Source: Microbacterium sp. LWO13-1.2 (GTDB lineage Bacteria; Actinomycetota; Actinomycetes; Actinomycetales; Microbacteriaceae). Taken from it: DNA of 64,000 nucleotides. The stretch covers positions 310,001 through 374,000 of the forward strand of contig NZ_CP151634.1 in the NCBI RefSeq assembly GCF_038397725.1, in the 5' to 3' direction. This document shows positions 15,457 to 23,918 of this stretch, piece after piece. Below the pieces are notes generated by a model, which searched no databases, was not told the DNA's origin, and saw only the letters and a list, made by a program, of their open reading frames with translations. Both the position numbers and the translations under genes were made by a program. Each line of letters starts with the position of its first letter. Position 1 is the stretch's first letter.

Positions 15457-17140
15457 CGTGGGGCGATGCTGGGGCGATCAGCACCTGATCCGCGCGGTCC
15501 GCGAGCACGGCGCGGAGCGTCGTCATCCCGCCGGAGAGCGATGCGGAATCGAACCCGGATTGATCGAGGATCCGGTGCGCGATCGCCGACCGCACACCGG
15601 ACGCGCACATCACTCGCACCGGTCGTCCGGCTGCGGCCAGACGTACCTCCCCCACGCGCCCGCGCAGTTGGGTGTGGGGAATGTGAAGCGCGTCGGGGAT
15701 CATGCCCTCCGCCACTTCCGCGTCGCTTCTCACGTCGAGTATCAGAGAGGTCTCGCGTACTCGTGCGAGGTCCTGAGCGGCCCAGAGCCGCAACGTGCCA
15801 TCGAGGACGTTGGCGCCGAGCATTCCAGCGAGGTTCACCGGATCCTTGGCTTGACCGTAGGGCGGCGCGTAGGCGAGATCCAGATCGATCAGATCGGCGA
15901 CCGCCATCCCTGCGCGTATGGCCGTCGCGAGGATATCGATCCGCTTGTCGACGCCGTCGCGGCCACACGCCTGCGCGCCGAGGATTCGTCCGTCTCCCTC
16001 CCTGAAGTGCACATTCAGATGGATCGGAGCGGCACCGGGAAAGTACCCGGCATGCTGATTCGGGTGCAGGCTGATCGTGCGGAAATCGATTCCCGACCGA
16101 GAGAGCGCCTCGCGGTTCGCGCCGGTGACAGCAACAGTCAACTCCCCGACCCGCACGACGGCCGTACCGAGAGGCTGCGGGATCGGCCGCGCCCGGTCAG
16201 GGCGGATGATGGCATCGGCTACCAGGCGTCCGGCACGATTGGCGGGTCCGGCCAGCAACACCGGCCGGCGGATCCCTGTCACGGGATCCTGGCTCAGCAC
16301 CGCGTCTCCCACGGCCCACACCTTCGGCAGCGACGTGCGCCCGTGCTCGTCGACGATCATCGCCCCGCGCTCACAGGCCACCCCCGCCGCCTCGAAGACG
16401 GCCGTATCAGGTCGCACTCCGACAGAGAGCACGATGAGGTCGGCGATCACTTCCGCGCCGTCAGACAGGGTGATGACGTCAGCGTCGTCCCCTGCGACGA
16501 CGGCCTCGGCGGAGACACCTGTTCGCACATCCACACCCAGTCTGCGCAACTCGTCAGCGATCATCCAGCCGTACTCGGCGTCGACCGGAGGAAGCACATG
16601 GTCCGCGAACTCGACAAGAGTGGTCTCGACGCCCTGTAACGCCAAAGCTTCTGCTGCTTCGACGCCGATGAACCCGGCCCCGAGGACGACGGCGCGCCGA
16701 ACGCCGGCTTCGACATGAGCGCGCAGGTGCACAGCATCCTCCACGCTGCGTAACGTCCGCACCCGCGGCGAGTCCAGCCCGGGAATGTCCGGGCGCGCCG
16801 CTCGCGCACCCGGCGCCAAGACCAGAGCGTCATACCCGATGCGCTCCTCGCCCGCCGCGGTGCGGACAACCACGAACTGCGCGCCGGCATCGACACCCAC
16901 GACATCGTGCCCCGTGCGGACGTCGAGGTTCAACGACGCGCGCAGCAGCTCGGGTGTCTGGACCAGCAGGGAGGCCGCGTCTTCGATCTCGCCCCCCACG
17001 AAGTAGGGAAGCCCACAGTTCGCGAACGACACATGAGCGCCGCGCTCGAGTACCAGAATCTCCGCGGTCTCGTCGAGGCGCCGGGCTCGCGCCGCGCAGC
17101 TCATGCCGCCGGCGACCCCGCCGACGATGACGATCCTCAT
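15449..17140 (-). CDS. CoA-disulfide reductase with C-terminal rhodanese domain
   Basis: 563 aa. Residues 1-~450 are an FAD/NAD(P)H pyridine-nucleotide disulfide oxidoreductase: VGGVAGGMSCAARARR binds FAD, VSFANCGLPYF contains the single active-site Cys of CoADR-type enzymes, and VVLGAGFIGVEAAEAL is the second Rossmann motif. Residues ~470-555 are a rhodanese domain with loop CASGVRSA. Such fusions reduce CoA persulfides or polysulfides. ATGA overlap with the thioredoxin gene upstream shows an operon. Confidence 0.93.
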   Translation of the reverse strand: MRIVIVGGVAGGMSCAARARRLDETAEILVLERGAHVSFANCGLPYFVGGEIEDAASLLVQTPELLRASLNLDVRTGHDVVGVDAGAQFVVVRTAAGEERIGYDALVLAPGARAARPDIPGLDSPRVRTLRSVEDAVHLRAHVEAGVRRAVVLGAGFIGVEAAEALALQGVETTLVEFADHVLPPVDAEYGWMIADELRRLGVDVRTGVSAEAVVAGDDADVITLSDGAEVIADLIVLSVGVRPDTAVFEAAGVACERGAMIVDEHGRTSLPKVWAVGDAVLSQDPVTGIRRPVLLAGPANRAGRLVADAIIRPDRARPIPQPLGTAVVRVGELTVAVTGANREALSRSGIDFRTISLHPNQHAGYFPGAAPIHLNVHFREGDGRILGAQACGRDGVDKRIDILATAIRAGMAVADLIDLDLAYAPPYGQAKDPVNLAGMLGANVLDGTLRLWAAQDLARVRETSLILDVRSDAEVAEGMIPDALHIPHTQLRGRVGEVRLAAAGRPVRVMCASGVRSAIAHRILDQSGFDSASLSGGMTTLRAVLADRADQVLIAPASPHDV

Positions 17141-17508
17141 GCCGGCCCGTCAGAGTGCGCGGCGATCTGCGCTCGCACGTCGTCCATGTCGAGGCTCCGG
17201 ACCGCGTCGACGACCTGTTGCAGGCCGGCGCTCGGCAGCGCGCCCGGCTGCGAGAATACGAGGATTCCGTCGCGGAACGCCATCAATGTGGGAATGGATG
17301 TGATCTGAAATCCGGAGGCGAGCTCGCGCTCCGCCTCGGTGTCGACCTTGCCGAACACCATGTCCGGATACTTCTCGGACGCGGCCTCGAAGATCGGTCC
17401 GAACATTCGACACGGACCGCACCACTCCGCCCAGAAGTCGAGCAGCACGATGCCACCGTCGTCCAGAGTCTGATCGAAGTTCGCCGCCGTGATCTCTCGA
17501 GTAGCCAT
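17137..17508 (-). CDS. Thioredoxin
   Basis: 123 aa with the canonical active site WAEWCGPCRMF (residues ~28-38), the cis-Pro loop TSIPTLMAF and a normal thioredoxin length. First gene of the sulfur operon, directly behind the CsoR-type operator at 17520-17535; the start codon lies 12 bp from that palindrome. It would supply electrons for reducing persulfides or enzymes of this operon (inference). A longer frame to 17601 crosses the operator and is not used. Confidence 0.93.
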   Translation of the reverse strand: MATREITAANFDQTLDDGGIVLLDFWAEWCGPCRMFGPIFEAASEKYPDMVFGKVDTEAERELASGFQITSIPTLMAFRDGILVFSQPGALPSAGLQQVVDAVRSLDMDDVRAQIAAHSDGPA

Positions 17509-17519
17509 GAATCGAGCAT

Positions 17520-17535
17520 ATACCCCTAGGGGTAT
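17520..17535. promoter_or_regulatory. Perfect CsoR-family operator palindrome
   Basis: ATACCCCTAGGGGTAT is a perfect 16-bp palindrome with the C4/G4 tracts characteristic of CsoR/CstR/RcnR-family operators. It sits 11 bp before the thioredoxin start and so overlaps the promoter or transcription start. The regulator encoded at 14922 in the same operon should bind it (negative autoregulation, relieved by persulfide if CstR-like). Confidence 0.85.
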
Positions 17536-17550
17536 GGGGTAGTTCAAAGG

Positions 17551-17605
17551 AGACATCGATGTCGAGGTGATTGGTCGGCTCGTCGAACATCTCGCGATCA
17601 ACCAC
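17551..17605 (-). pseudogene. Scrap of an ABC-F ATPase gene
   Basis: About 18 codons read VVDREMFDEPTNHLDIDV on the minus strand. DEPTNHLDID is the diagnostic Walker B/linker motif of ABC-F (duplicated ATPase) proteins and is unlikely to arise by chance in a 240-bp gap. Homology does not extend to either side, and the frame runs into the CsoR-type operator. I take it as a relic of a deleted ABC-F gene. The rest of the gap 17536-17747 shows nothing recognisable. Confidence 0.5.
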
Positions 17606-17747
17606 AGGAGGCCTCACACTCCTTCTCTCATACCGATCGAAATCTCACCGTGGATCCGTTCGCATGGGTACATGTGGACGACGCAACGACATCACAAGAT
17701 CTCCGGATCGGATGTCTGTCGTATCCTGGCGGGCGTGTCGGGTTTTT

Positions 17748-18542
17748 CTACATCACGCTTTCGAGGAACGCGCGCGTGCGCTGGCGTTGCGGGTCGTCGA
17801 TCAACTGAGACGGCGGGCCGGCTTCGACCACCACGCCTCCGTCCATGAAGACGACCTGATCGGCAACGCTTCGCGCGAAACCGATCTCGTGCGTGACCAC
17901 GATCATCGTCATTCCGTCGCGCGCGAGTTCCTTCATCACGTCGAGCACGTCGCCGACGAGTTCAGGATCCAGCGCCGAGGTCGGCTCATCGAACAGCATG
18001 ACCCTCGGATCCATGGCGAGCGCCCTCGCGATCGCGATCCGCTGCTGCTGTCCGCCGGAGAGTTGTGCCGGGTAATGATGCGCGAAGTCGGCGAGGCCGA
18101 CGCGGGCGAGCAGCGTCATGGCGCGCTCCCGCGCCGCAGCCCGCGAGCGTCCGACCACTCCGACCGGTGCTTCGACGATGTTCTCGAGCGCGGTCATGTG
18201 CGGGAACAGATTGAATCTCTGAAACACCATGCCGATCCCTCGCCGTTGGCTGGCCGTCTGGGTCGGCGTCATCTCATGTATCTTGTTGCCCGTCTGCCGG
18301 TATCCGATCAGCTCCCCGTTCACGACGATACGTCCTCCGTCGATGGTCTCGAGGTGGTTCACGCATCGCAGAAGGGTCGACTTGCCGGACCCGGACGGCC
18401 CCAGAAGCACGGTCACGGTTCCCGCATGCACTTCGAGCGACACATCGCGAAGCACCTGATGCGTGCCGAAGCTCTTACGCACTCGGCGGATCTGCACGAG
18501 GGCAGCAGTAGTCGGCGACGTCAGATTCTCGATCGTGTTCAT
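17748..18542 (-). CDS. Polar amino-acid ABC transporter ATPase
   Basis: 264 aa. Walker [10 protein letters not shown] (residue ~50), Q-loop [13 protein letters not shown], signature [15 protein letters not shown], Walker [14 protein letters not shown] and the H-loop [14 protein letters not shown] are all intact. The order and sequence match GlnQ/HisP-type ATPases. The true ATG (18540-18542) overlaps the permease stop (ATGA). Last gene of the importer operon. Confidence 0.95.
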   Translation of the reverse strand: MNTIENLTSPTTAALVQIRRVRKSFGTHQVLRDVSLEVHAGTVTVLLGPSGSGKSTLLRCVNHLETIDGGRIVVNGELIGYRQTGNKIHEMTPTQTASQRRGIGMVFQRFNLFPHMTALENIVEAPVGVVGRSRAAARERAMTLLARVGLADFAHHYPAQLSGGQQQRIAIARALAMDPRVMLFDEPTSALDPELVGDVLDVMKELARDGMTMIVVTHEIGFARSVADQVVFMDGGVVVEAGPPSQLIDDPQRQRTRAFLESVM

Positions 18543-19519
18543 TCGGCAATCACCTTTGTCGTCTGCGTCGGGGGTGCCGGCTCCGCGCCCGGCTTGCTGC
18601 GGTCGAGCACGGACCGAAGCCGCTGGAGCGGCGTCGGCGGCAGGGCATGACTTGAGCCGCGTCCGTATCGCCGCTCCAGGTAGTACTGCGGAATGGACAG
18701 CACTGTCGTCATGAAGAGGTACCAGATGCTCGCGACGACCAGCATCTCGACCTGTTTGAGGTTCTGCGCGGAGATCGCGGTCGCTGCCGTGTACACCTCG
18801 GGCACGGCGATCACCATCAGCAGTGAGGTGCTCTTCATCATGGAGATGGTCTCGTTGCCCATCGGCGGGATGATCATGCGCATGGCCTGAGGCAGCAGCA
18901 CGCGGCGGAATGTGTACACGGGCGACATGCCGAGCGAGTACGCAGCTTCCCGCTGCCCGTCGTCGACGGAGATCATGCCCGCTCGCACGATCTCCGACGA
19001 GTAGGCCGCCTGGTTCAGGGTGAGTGCGAGCGTTCCCGCCACGAACGCGTTGATGAGGTCGTTCGTGTCCACCTGCCAGAACACGATCTCCGTCAGCGGA
19101 ATGCCCAGCGTGAGCTTCTGGTACAGCAGGCCGAGATAGCCCCAGAGCACGATCTGCACGATCTGCGGTGTGCCACGGAATATCCAGACGTAGAACCACG
19201 CCGCTCCCGAGAGGACGGGATTCTTCGACAATCGCATCGCCGCCAGGAGCACGGCGAGAAGAGTCGACACGACCATGGCGATGAGCGTGATCAACACGGT
19301 CAGGCCGACGCCCACCAGGATCCGCTTGTCGGCGACGAATCTTCCGATGGTGACGAGGTCGAGGTTCGGATTGGTCACGACGGAATAGAGGAAGAGGGCA
19401 AGGATGACCAGCAGAGCGACCGCACCCGACCAGCGCCACGGATGGCGGCGCGGCACTGCGTCGACATCGTCCGCATTGCTGAGACGCTGTGAGCCCTGCG
19501 GGGGTGCGATGACTGTCAC
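18539..19519 (-). CDS. Polar amino-acid ABC transporter permease
   Basis: 326 aa, HisMQ/GlnP family. After a cytoplasmic N-terminus and one extra helix (~30-48), the permease core runs from about residue 70 to 290. The EAA-type loop is [20 protein letters not shown] followed by PQAMR, and the [13 protein letters not shown] segment is characteristic. N-terminal extra helix and ~40-residue polar C-terminus make it longer than E. coli GlnP. ATGA overlaps with the binding-protein gene upstream and the ATPase downstream. A single permease gene suggests a homodimeric channel. Confidence 0.94.
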   Translation of the reverse strand: MTVIAPPQGSQRLSNADDVDAVPRRHPWRWSGAVALLVILALFLYSVVTNPNLDLVTIGRFVADKRILVGVGLTVLITLIAMVVSTLLAVLLAAMRLSKNPVLSGAAWFYVWIFRGTPQIVQIVLWGYLGLLYQKLTLGIPLTEIVFWQVDTNDLINAFVAGTLALTLNQAAYSSEIVRAGMISVDDGQREAAYSLGMSPVYTFRRVLLPQAMRMIIPPMGNETISMMKSTSLLMVIAVPEVYTAATAISAQNLKQVEMLVVASIWYLFMTTVLSIPQYYLERRYGRGSSHALPPTPLQRLRSVLDRSKPGAEPAPPTQTTKVIAE

Positions 19520-20445
19520 AGGCCCGCTCCGCCTTGGTTCGTCTCAGCCGACTCCACGGCATAGGAACTCATGTGATTGCGCTCGAGGACCTCCTGGTAG
19601 CTGCCCTCGTCGATGAGCGCCTGCAGTGTCTTCTGGATCACTTCGACCAGTTGCGTGTTCTCCTTCAGAACACCGATGCCGCTGTACACCGGGTTGAAGC
19701 CGGCGGGGTTCTGCGGATCGCGCACCACTTCGTACGCCTCGCCGTCGTCGGTGGTGACGGCCACGTACTCGGCCACGAGTGCATCGGACGAGTACGCGTC
19801 GCTCTTACCTGCACGCAGCGCTGTGAGTGCGTCCGGATCGGTCGGCAACTCCATGACCTCGATCGGGTCTCCCGGGCATTCTGTGGCGCGCAGCAGTTCC
19901 CCTTGGACTGTGGCCTTCTGCACCGACACGGTTTTCCCGCACAGATCGGTCAGAGTCTTGATGTTCGTCGGGTTGCCGGCCCGCACGAGGATCGCGAACC
20001 CGCCGAGCGTGTAGTCGACGTAGGTGATCGTCTTCTCCCGCTCGGGTGTGTCATTCATACCGCTCATGATGATGTCGTGCTTCTTCGCCTGCAGCGAGGG
20101 GATCACGGAGTCGAAGGGCTGCTTCGAGATGACGACATCGATGCCGAGCTTCTGCGCGATGAGTCGGCCGAGTTCGGGGTCGAAGCCGACCTCCCGTCCG
20201 TTCTCATCGTAGGAAGCGAATGGCGGATAGGGGATGTCGATGGCGATCCCGATGTAACCCTTCTCTTTGATGTCTGCCGGCAGCAACTTGGTCAGCGACG
20301 GGTCCGCGGTGGTCGTGACCTCATCGCCCTGCGGAACATTCGGCTTTCCGGTTTCGTCGCCATCAGCGCCGTTCGTACACCCGGTGAGCGCGAGACTCAT
20401 GATCGCGAGAGCGCCGATCAACGAGCGGGTGAGTTTCTTGGGCAT
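19516..20445 (-). CDS. Amino-acid-binding lipoprotein of ABC importer
   Basis: 309 aa, solute-binding family 3. Signal peptide with lipobox LTGC (Cys ~22). [20 protein letters not shown] is the typical first strand and ligand loop, with [16 protein letters not shown] following. First gene of the importer operon, divergent from the M20/GNAT/racemase operon across 294 bp; the pairing suggests it imports the amino-acid substrate of that pathway. Confidence 0.94.
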   Translation of the reverse strand: MPKKLTRSLIGALAIMSLALTGCTNGADGDETGKPNVPQGDEVTTTADPSLTKLLPADIKEKGYIGIAIDIPYPPFASYDENGREVGFDPELGRLIAQKLGIDVVISKQPFDSVIPSLQAKKHDIIMSGMNDTPEREKTITYVDYTLGGFAILVRAGNPTNIKTLTDLCGKTVSVQKATVQGELLRATECPGDPIEVMELPTDPDALTALRAGKSDAYSSDALVAEYVAVTTDDGEAYEVVRDPQNPAGFNPVYSGIGVLKENTQLVEVIQKTLQALIDEGSYQEVLERNHMSSYAVESAETNQGGAGL

Positions 20446-20580
20446 GGATTCTTCCTTCTTCGTCGATGGGATCCAAAGGGCCTGGGCTCAGGCGAGTCAC
20501 GCAGGTCGACGTTCTCGACGCGCCCGGTCGCCCTGATTTTCAGAGCGTAGGCGAGGCGCCCTTGCCGTACTTCGTACGTT

Positions 20581-20625
20581 TTTCACAACCGAGGCCCGTC
20601 GGTTGGGAGGATTTCACTACCGAGG
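20581..20625. promoter_or_regulatory. Pair of 14-bp direct repeats in the divergent promoter region
   Basis: TTTCACAACCGAGG (20581-20594) and TTTCACTACCGAGG (20612-20625) match at 13 of 14 positions and are spaced 31 bp start to start, three helical turns, so both present the same DNA face. An inverted copy of the core (TCGGTT, 20599-20604) lies between them. Likely binding sites for the regulator of both divergent operons, probably the PucR protein at 23919. The remainder of the 294-bp gap 20446-20739 shows no other clear signal. Confidence 0.55.
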
Positions 20626-20739
20626 TGACTCGTCGAATATTCCCAATGAACGCGCTTTCATTCATGTGATCGGACATCCTCATCGAGAGTTCAGATCTTC
20701 ACACTGGTATGGACAACACCGTCGATCCGAGGAGCACTG

Positions 20740-21885
20740 ATGCCTGCACGACCGCCAGCCGCACTCCGCGAACAGCTCCTCGATGCCGACACCATGGTCG
20801 CCGACATCCTGAAGCTGGTGAGATGCGAGTCACCTTCTGAGGACCATGCCGCGATCGCCCGCAGCGCCGACCTCGTCGACGAGGTCGGCGCGAGGTACCT
20901 GGGCAGGCGCGCGGAGCGCATCCTGATCGACGGTGTCACTCACCTCCGCTGGCGCTTCGGCGATTCATCGCGCGTCCTGGTGCTCGGACATCACGACACC
21001 GTGTGGCCGATCGGGTCACTCCTGAGCAATCCCGCGCAGGTCCGGGACGGCCGCCTCACCGGGCCCGGATGCTTCGATATGAAGGCGGGTATCGTCATGG
21101 CGTTGCACGCGCTCGCCGCACTGGCGTCAACGGAAGGGATCACCCTTCTCATCACCGGTGACGAGGAGCCGGGGTCGACCACTTCCCGTCCGCTCATAGA
21201 GGCGGAAGCGCGTAGACACTCCGCCGCGCTGATCCTGGAGGCATCCGGACCGGGAGGGGCACTGAAGACCGAGCGAAAGGGTGTTTCGCACTACGTGGTG
21301 AACGTTCTCGGGCGCGCGGCGCACGCCGGCCTCGAGCCGGAGCGCGGCGTCAACGCGACCGTCGAACTCGCCCACCAGGTGCTCGCCGTCGCGGAGCTGA
21401 ACTCGCCCGAGCTGGGAACCACAGTGACCCCGACCCGCACCGAGGCAGGCAGCACCTCGAACACTGTTCCGGCCGCTGCCTCCTTCACGGTCGATGTCCG
21501 GACATCATCGCTCGCAGAGCAGCGGCGAGTGCACCGTGAACTGTCGGCTTTGACCCCTCGACTCGACGGCGCCATCATCGAGATCGTCGGTGGGCCTGCG
21601 CATCCGCCGCTGACCCGATCGAGCTCCGCGGCGTTGTTCGAGCGGATCAACCGGATAGCCGCCGACACGACGACCGGAACGTTGGCCGGCATCGCCGTCG
21701 GCGGCGCATCCGACGGCAACTTCACCGCGGGTGTCGGCACCCCGACTCTCGACGGCCTGGGCGCTGTCGGCGGAGGAGCGCACGCGGAGGACGAGCACGT
21801 CATCGTCGCGGAACTGGTTCCCCGCACCCTCTTGCTTGCGGCCTTGCTCGATGAACTGCGGTACGAGAAGGAGACGAGCTGGTGA
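20740..21885 (+). CDS. M20-family metallohydrolase (carboxypeptidase G2/desuccinylase type)
   Basis: 381 aa zinc hydrolase. Metal and catalytic motifs are LGHHDTVWP, GPGCFDMKAG, the DEEPGS general-base glutamate, an EAS ligand block and a C-terminal GGAHAEDEH. The dimerisation (lid) domain lies about residues 180-290. The family removes N-acyl or glutamate groups from amino acids. With the adjacent acyltransferase and racemase, hydrolysis of N-succinyl-L-amino acids is the likely role (inference). Good SD GAGGAG before ATG; its stop overlaps the next gene (GTGA). Confidence 0.9.
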   Translation: MPARPPAALREQLLDADTMVADILKLVRCESPSEDHAAIARSADLVDEVGARYLGRRAERILIDGVTHLRWRFGDSSRVLVLGHHDTVWPIGSLLSNPAQVRDGRLTGPGCFDMKAGIVMALHALAALASTEGITLLITGDEEPGSTTSRPLIEAEARRHSAALILEASGPGGALKTERKGVSHYVVNVLGRAAHAGLEPERGVNATVELAHQVLAVAELNSPELGTTVTPTRTEAGSTSNTVPAAASFTVDVRTSSLAEQRRVHRELSALTPRLDGAIIEIVGGPAHPPLTRSSSAALFERINRIAADTTTGTLAGIAVGGASDGNFTAGVGTPTLDGLGAVGGGAHAEDEHVIVAELVPRTLLLAALLDELRYEKETSW

Positions 21886-22709
21886 CGTCCGTCCATGACG
21901 GCGTCGCCGGAGCCGGCATCGGCCCACGCGATGACGCGACTCAGGCGGCGAGCCGTTCGGGGGTCGTGATCCGCGAACTGGAAGACATGGGGTCGCTCGC
22001 CGCTGTGCAACGGCTCTACGAGCTCGTCTGGCGCACCGGCCCAACCGGCACGCCGGTGACGGCTGATCTCTTGCGAGCTCTGGCGATCTCGGGCAGTCCC
22101 GTGTTCGGCGCCTATGACGGTGATGAACTGCTCGGGGCGTGTTTCGGCTTCTGCTCGCCGCCCGGCACCCACAACTTCCACAGTCACATCGCCGGGGTCC
22201 CGCGAAGCGCCCAGGGTCGCAGTATCGGGCTGGCACTCAAGCTGCACCAGCGCGCGTGGGCGCTTGAACAGCGAATGACGACGATGACGTGGACGTTCGA
22301 CCCGGCGATCCGACGCAACGCCCACTTCAACCTGTCGAAGCTCGGTGCAGAGCCCGTCCAGTACTTCTCCGATCTCTACGGGGCGATGGACGACGACGTC
22401 AATCGCGATGACGCGAGTGACCGCCTGCTCGTTCGCTGGCAGTTGGACAGGCCTCTCCCTTCCCGGGATGTTGCGCCGCATGGCCGGCTTTCGCATGCGG
22501 AGCCGGTTCGCATCCGCGTGCCCGCCGACATCGAGTCGATGCGTCTCGAGGACCCCGCGCGCGCCGCCCGATGGCGCCTCGAATTGCGCCGCGAGCTGGG
22601 TGGACGCATGAAGGCCGGAGCCCGGGTTGTGGGATTCGACCGCGAGGGACACTATCTGGTCGAAGCCGCAGGATCTCATACAGATGCAGCTTCGCCACCC
22701 GGTCGCTGA
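21882..22709 (+). CDS. GNAT-family acetyltransferase, candidate amino-acid N-succinyltransferase
   Basis: 275 aa, GTG start overlapping the M20 stop. The acyl-CoA binding region is GVPRSAQGRSIGLALKLHQR, and TMTWTFDPAIRRNAHFNLSK is the mark of the COG3375 subgroup. In Geobacillus a GNAT protein next to an N-succinylamino-acid racemase succinylates D-amino acids from succinyl-CoA; the same neighbour set here points to that activity. Substrate specificity remains inferred. Confidence 0.82.
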   Translation: MTSVHDGVAGAGIGPRDDATQAASRSGVVIRELEDMGSLAAVQRLYELVWRTGPTGTPVTADLLRALAISGSPVFGAYDGDELLGACFGFCSPPGTHNFHSHIAGVPRSAQGRSIGLALKLHQRAWALEQRMTTMTWTFDPAIRRNAHFNLSKLGAEPVQYFSDLYGAMDDDVNRDDASDRLLVRWQLDRPLPSRDVAPHGRLSHAEPVRIRVPADIESMRLEDPARAARWRLELRRELGGRMKAGARVVGFDREGHYLVEAAGSHTDAASPPGR

Positions 22710-22746
22710 TCTTGACCCCTTCAGAACCCACAGAGCAGGAGATCGC

Positions 22747-23871
22747 ATGAAACTCACCGGGATCGAGACCCGCATCGTCGAGATGCCACTCGTGACGCCC
22801 TTCCGCACCTCATTCGGCACCGAAACCGTCCGGCAGGTGCTGGTCGTGCGTGCCGTCACTGAGGATGCCGAGGGCTGGGGCGAGTGCGGAGCGAGCGAGT
22901 CTCCGCTGTACTCCTCCGAATACACGGGCGGTGCGGCCGACGTGCTCGAAGATTTCTTCATCCCCGAGATCCGGACCGCTCAGAGACAGCTCGGAGACGA
23001 CTTCGACGCGCACCGGATCGCGCCGGTGCTCGCCGGGTTCAAGGGGCATCGTCTGGCGAAATCGTCGTTGGAGACTGCGGTCCTGGATGCTCAACTGCGC
23101 GCGCAGGGCGTCTCGTTCGCTGCAGCGCTCGGCGCGGTGCGCGACTCCGTGCCGTGCGGAGTCTCGCTCGGAATCACCGATACCATCGATCAACTGTTGG
23201 ACACCGTGGCTGCTTCGCTTGAGGCGGGATACCTGCGCATCAAGCTGAAGATCGAACCTGGATGGGACGTCGAGCCCGTGCGTGCGGTGCGGGAACGGTT
23301 CGGCGACATCGATCTGCAAGTCGACGCGAACGCGGCGTACCGCCGCAGTGACTTCCGTCTGCTCGCGCGGCTCGACGCGTTCGATCTGACGCTGTTCGAG
23401 CAGCCACTGCCCTCCGACGATCTGCTGGGACACGCAGCCCTCGCCCGCGTCATCTCGACGCCCATCTGTCTCGACGAATCGATAACATCCTCCCGGGCGG
23501 CTGCCGCCGCCATCGAGCTCGGCGCCTGCAGCATCGTGAACATCAAACCCGGCCGTGTGGGCGGCTATCTCGAGGCGCGACGGATACACGATCTGTGTGC
23601 CGCCCACGATGTGCCGGTCTGGTGCGGGGGCATGTTGGAAACCGGGATCGGTCGTGCTGCGAACGTGGCCCTCGCCGCGCTTCCCGGGTTCACCCTGCCC
23701 GGCGACACATCCGCTTCGGAGCGCTACTTCGCAACGGACCTCACCGAGCCGTTCCGGCTGGAGAATGGAAGGATCTCGGTACCGAAGGGACCAGGACTCG
23801 GCGTGACACCGCTTCCTGAGGTTCTGGAGCGCTTCACTGTGCACCGCGAGTGGAATTCCATGTCCGGCTGA
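22747..23871 (+). CDS. N-succinylamino-acid racemase / o-succinylbenzoate synthase-type enolase
   Basis: 374 aa, enolase superfamily, MLE subgroup. Catalytic bases are the lysine of the KLK motif (LRIKLKIEPG) and the lysine of SIVNIKPGRVGG; metal ligands are in QVDANAAY, LFEQPL and CLDES. OSBS- and NSAR-active members are indistinguishable by motif. The context (no menaquinone genes, but an acyltransferase and an M20 hydrolase) favours the racemase role. ATG 37 bp after the GNAT gene. Confidence 0.88.
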   Translation: MKLTGIETRIVEMPLVTPFRTSFGTETVRQVLVVRAVTEDAEGWGECGASESPLYSSEYTGGAADVLEDFFIPEIRTAQRQLGDDFDAHRIAPVLAGFKGHRLAKSSLETAVLDAQLRAQGVSFAAALGAVRDSVPCGVSLGITDTIDQLLDTVAASLEAGYLRIKLKIEPGWDVEPVRAVRERFGDIDLQVDANAAYRRSDFRLLARLDAFDLTLFEQPLPSDDLLGHAALARVISTPICLDESITSSRAAAAAIELGACSIVNIKPGRVGGYLEARRIHDLCAAHDVPVWCGGMLETGIGRAANVALAALPGFTLPGDTSASERYFATDLTEPFRLENGRISVPKGPGLGVTPLPEVLERFTVHREWNSMSG

Positions 23872-23918
23872 CGAGTCCTGCTAGCCTGCTGGCGCCGCCC
23901 ATACTCCAAGGAGGAGTG

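Noticed and set aside
15221..16639. Long plus-strand frame opposite the CoA-disulfide reductase-rhodanese gene
   Set aside because: Pure antisense shadow: Arg/Gly/His-rich, no domain, while the minus strand shows all CoADR motifs.
17748..19562. A 604-codon frame for the amino-acid ABC ATPase extending through the permease region
   Set aside because: The upstream 340 codons are out of frame with the real permease; the ATPase starts at 18542 with an ATGA overlap.
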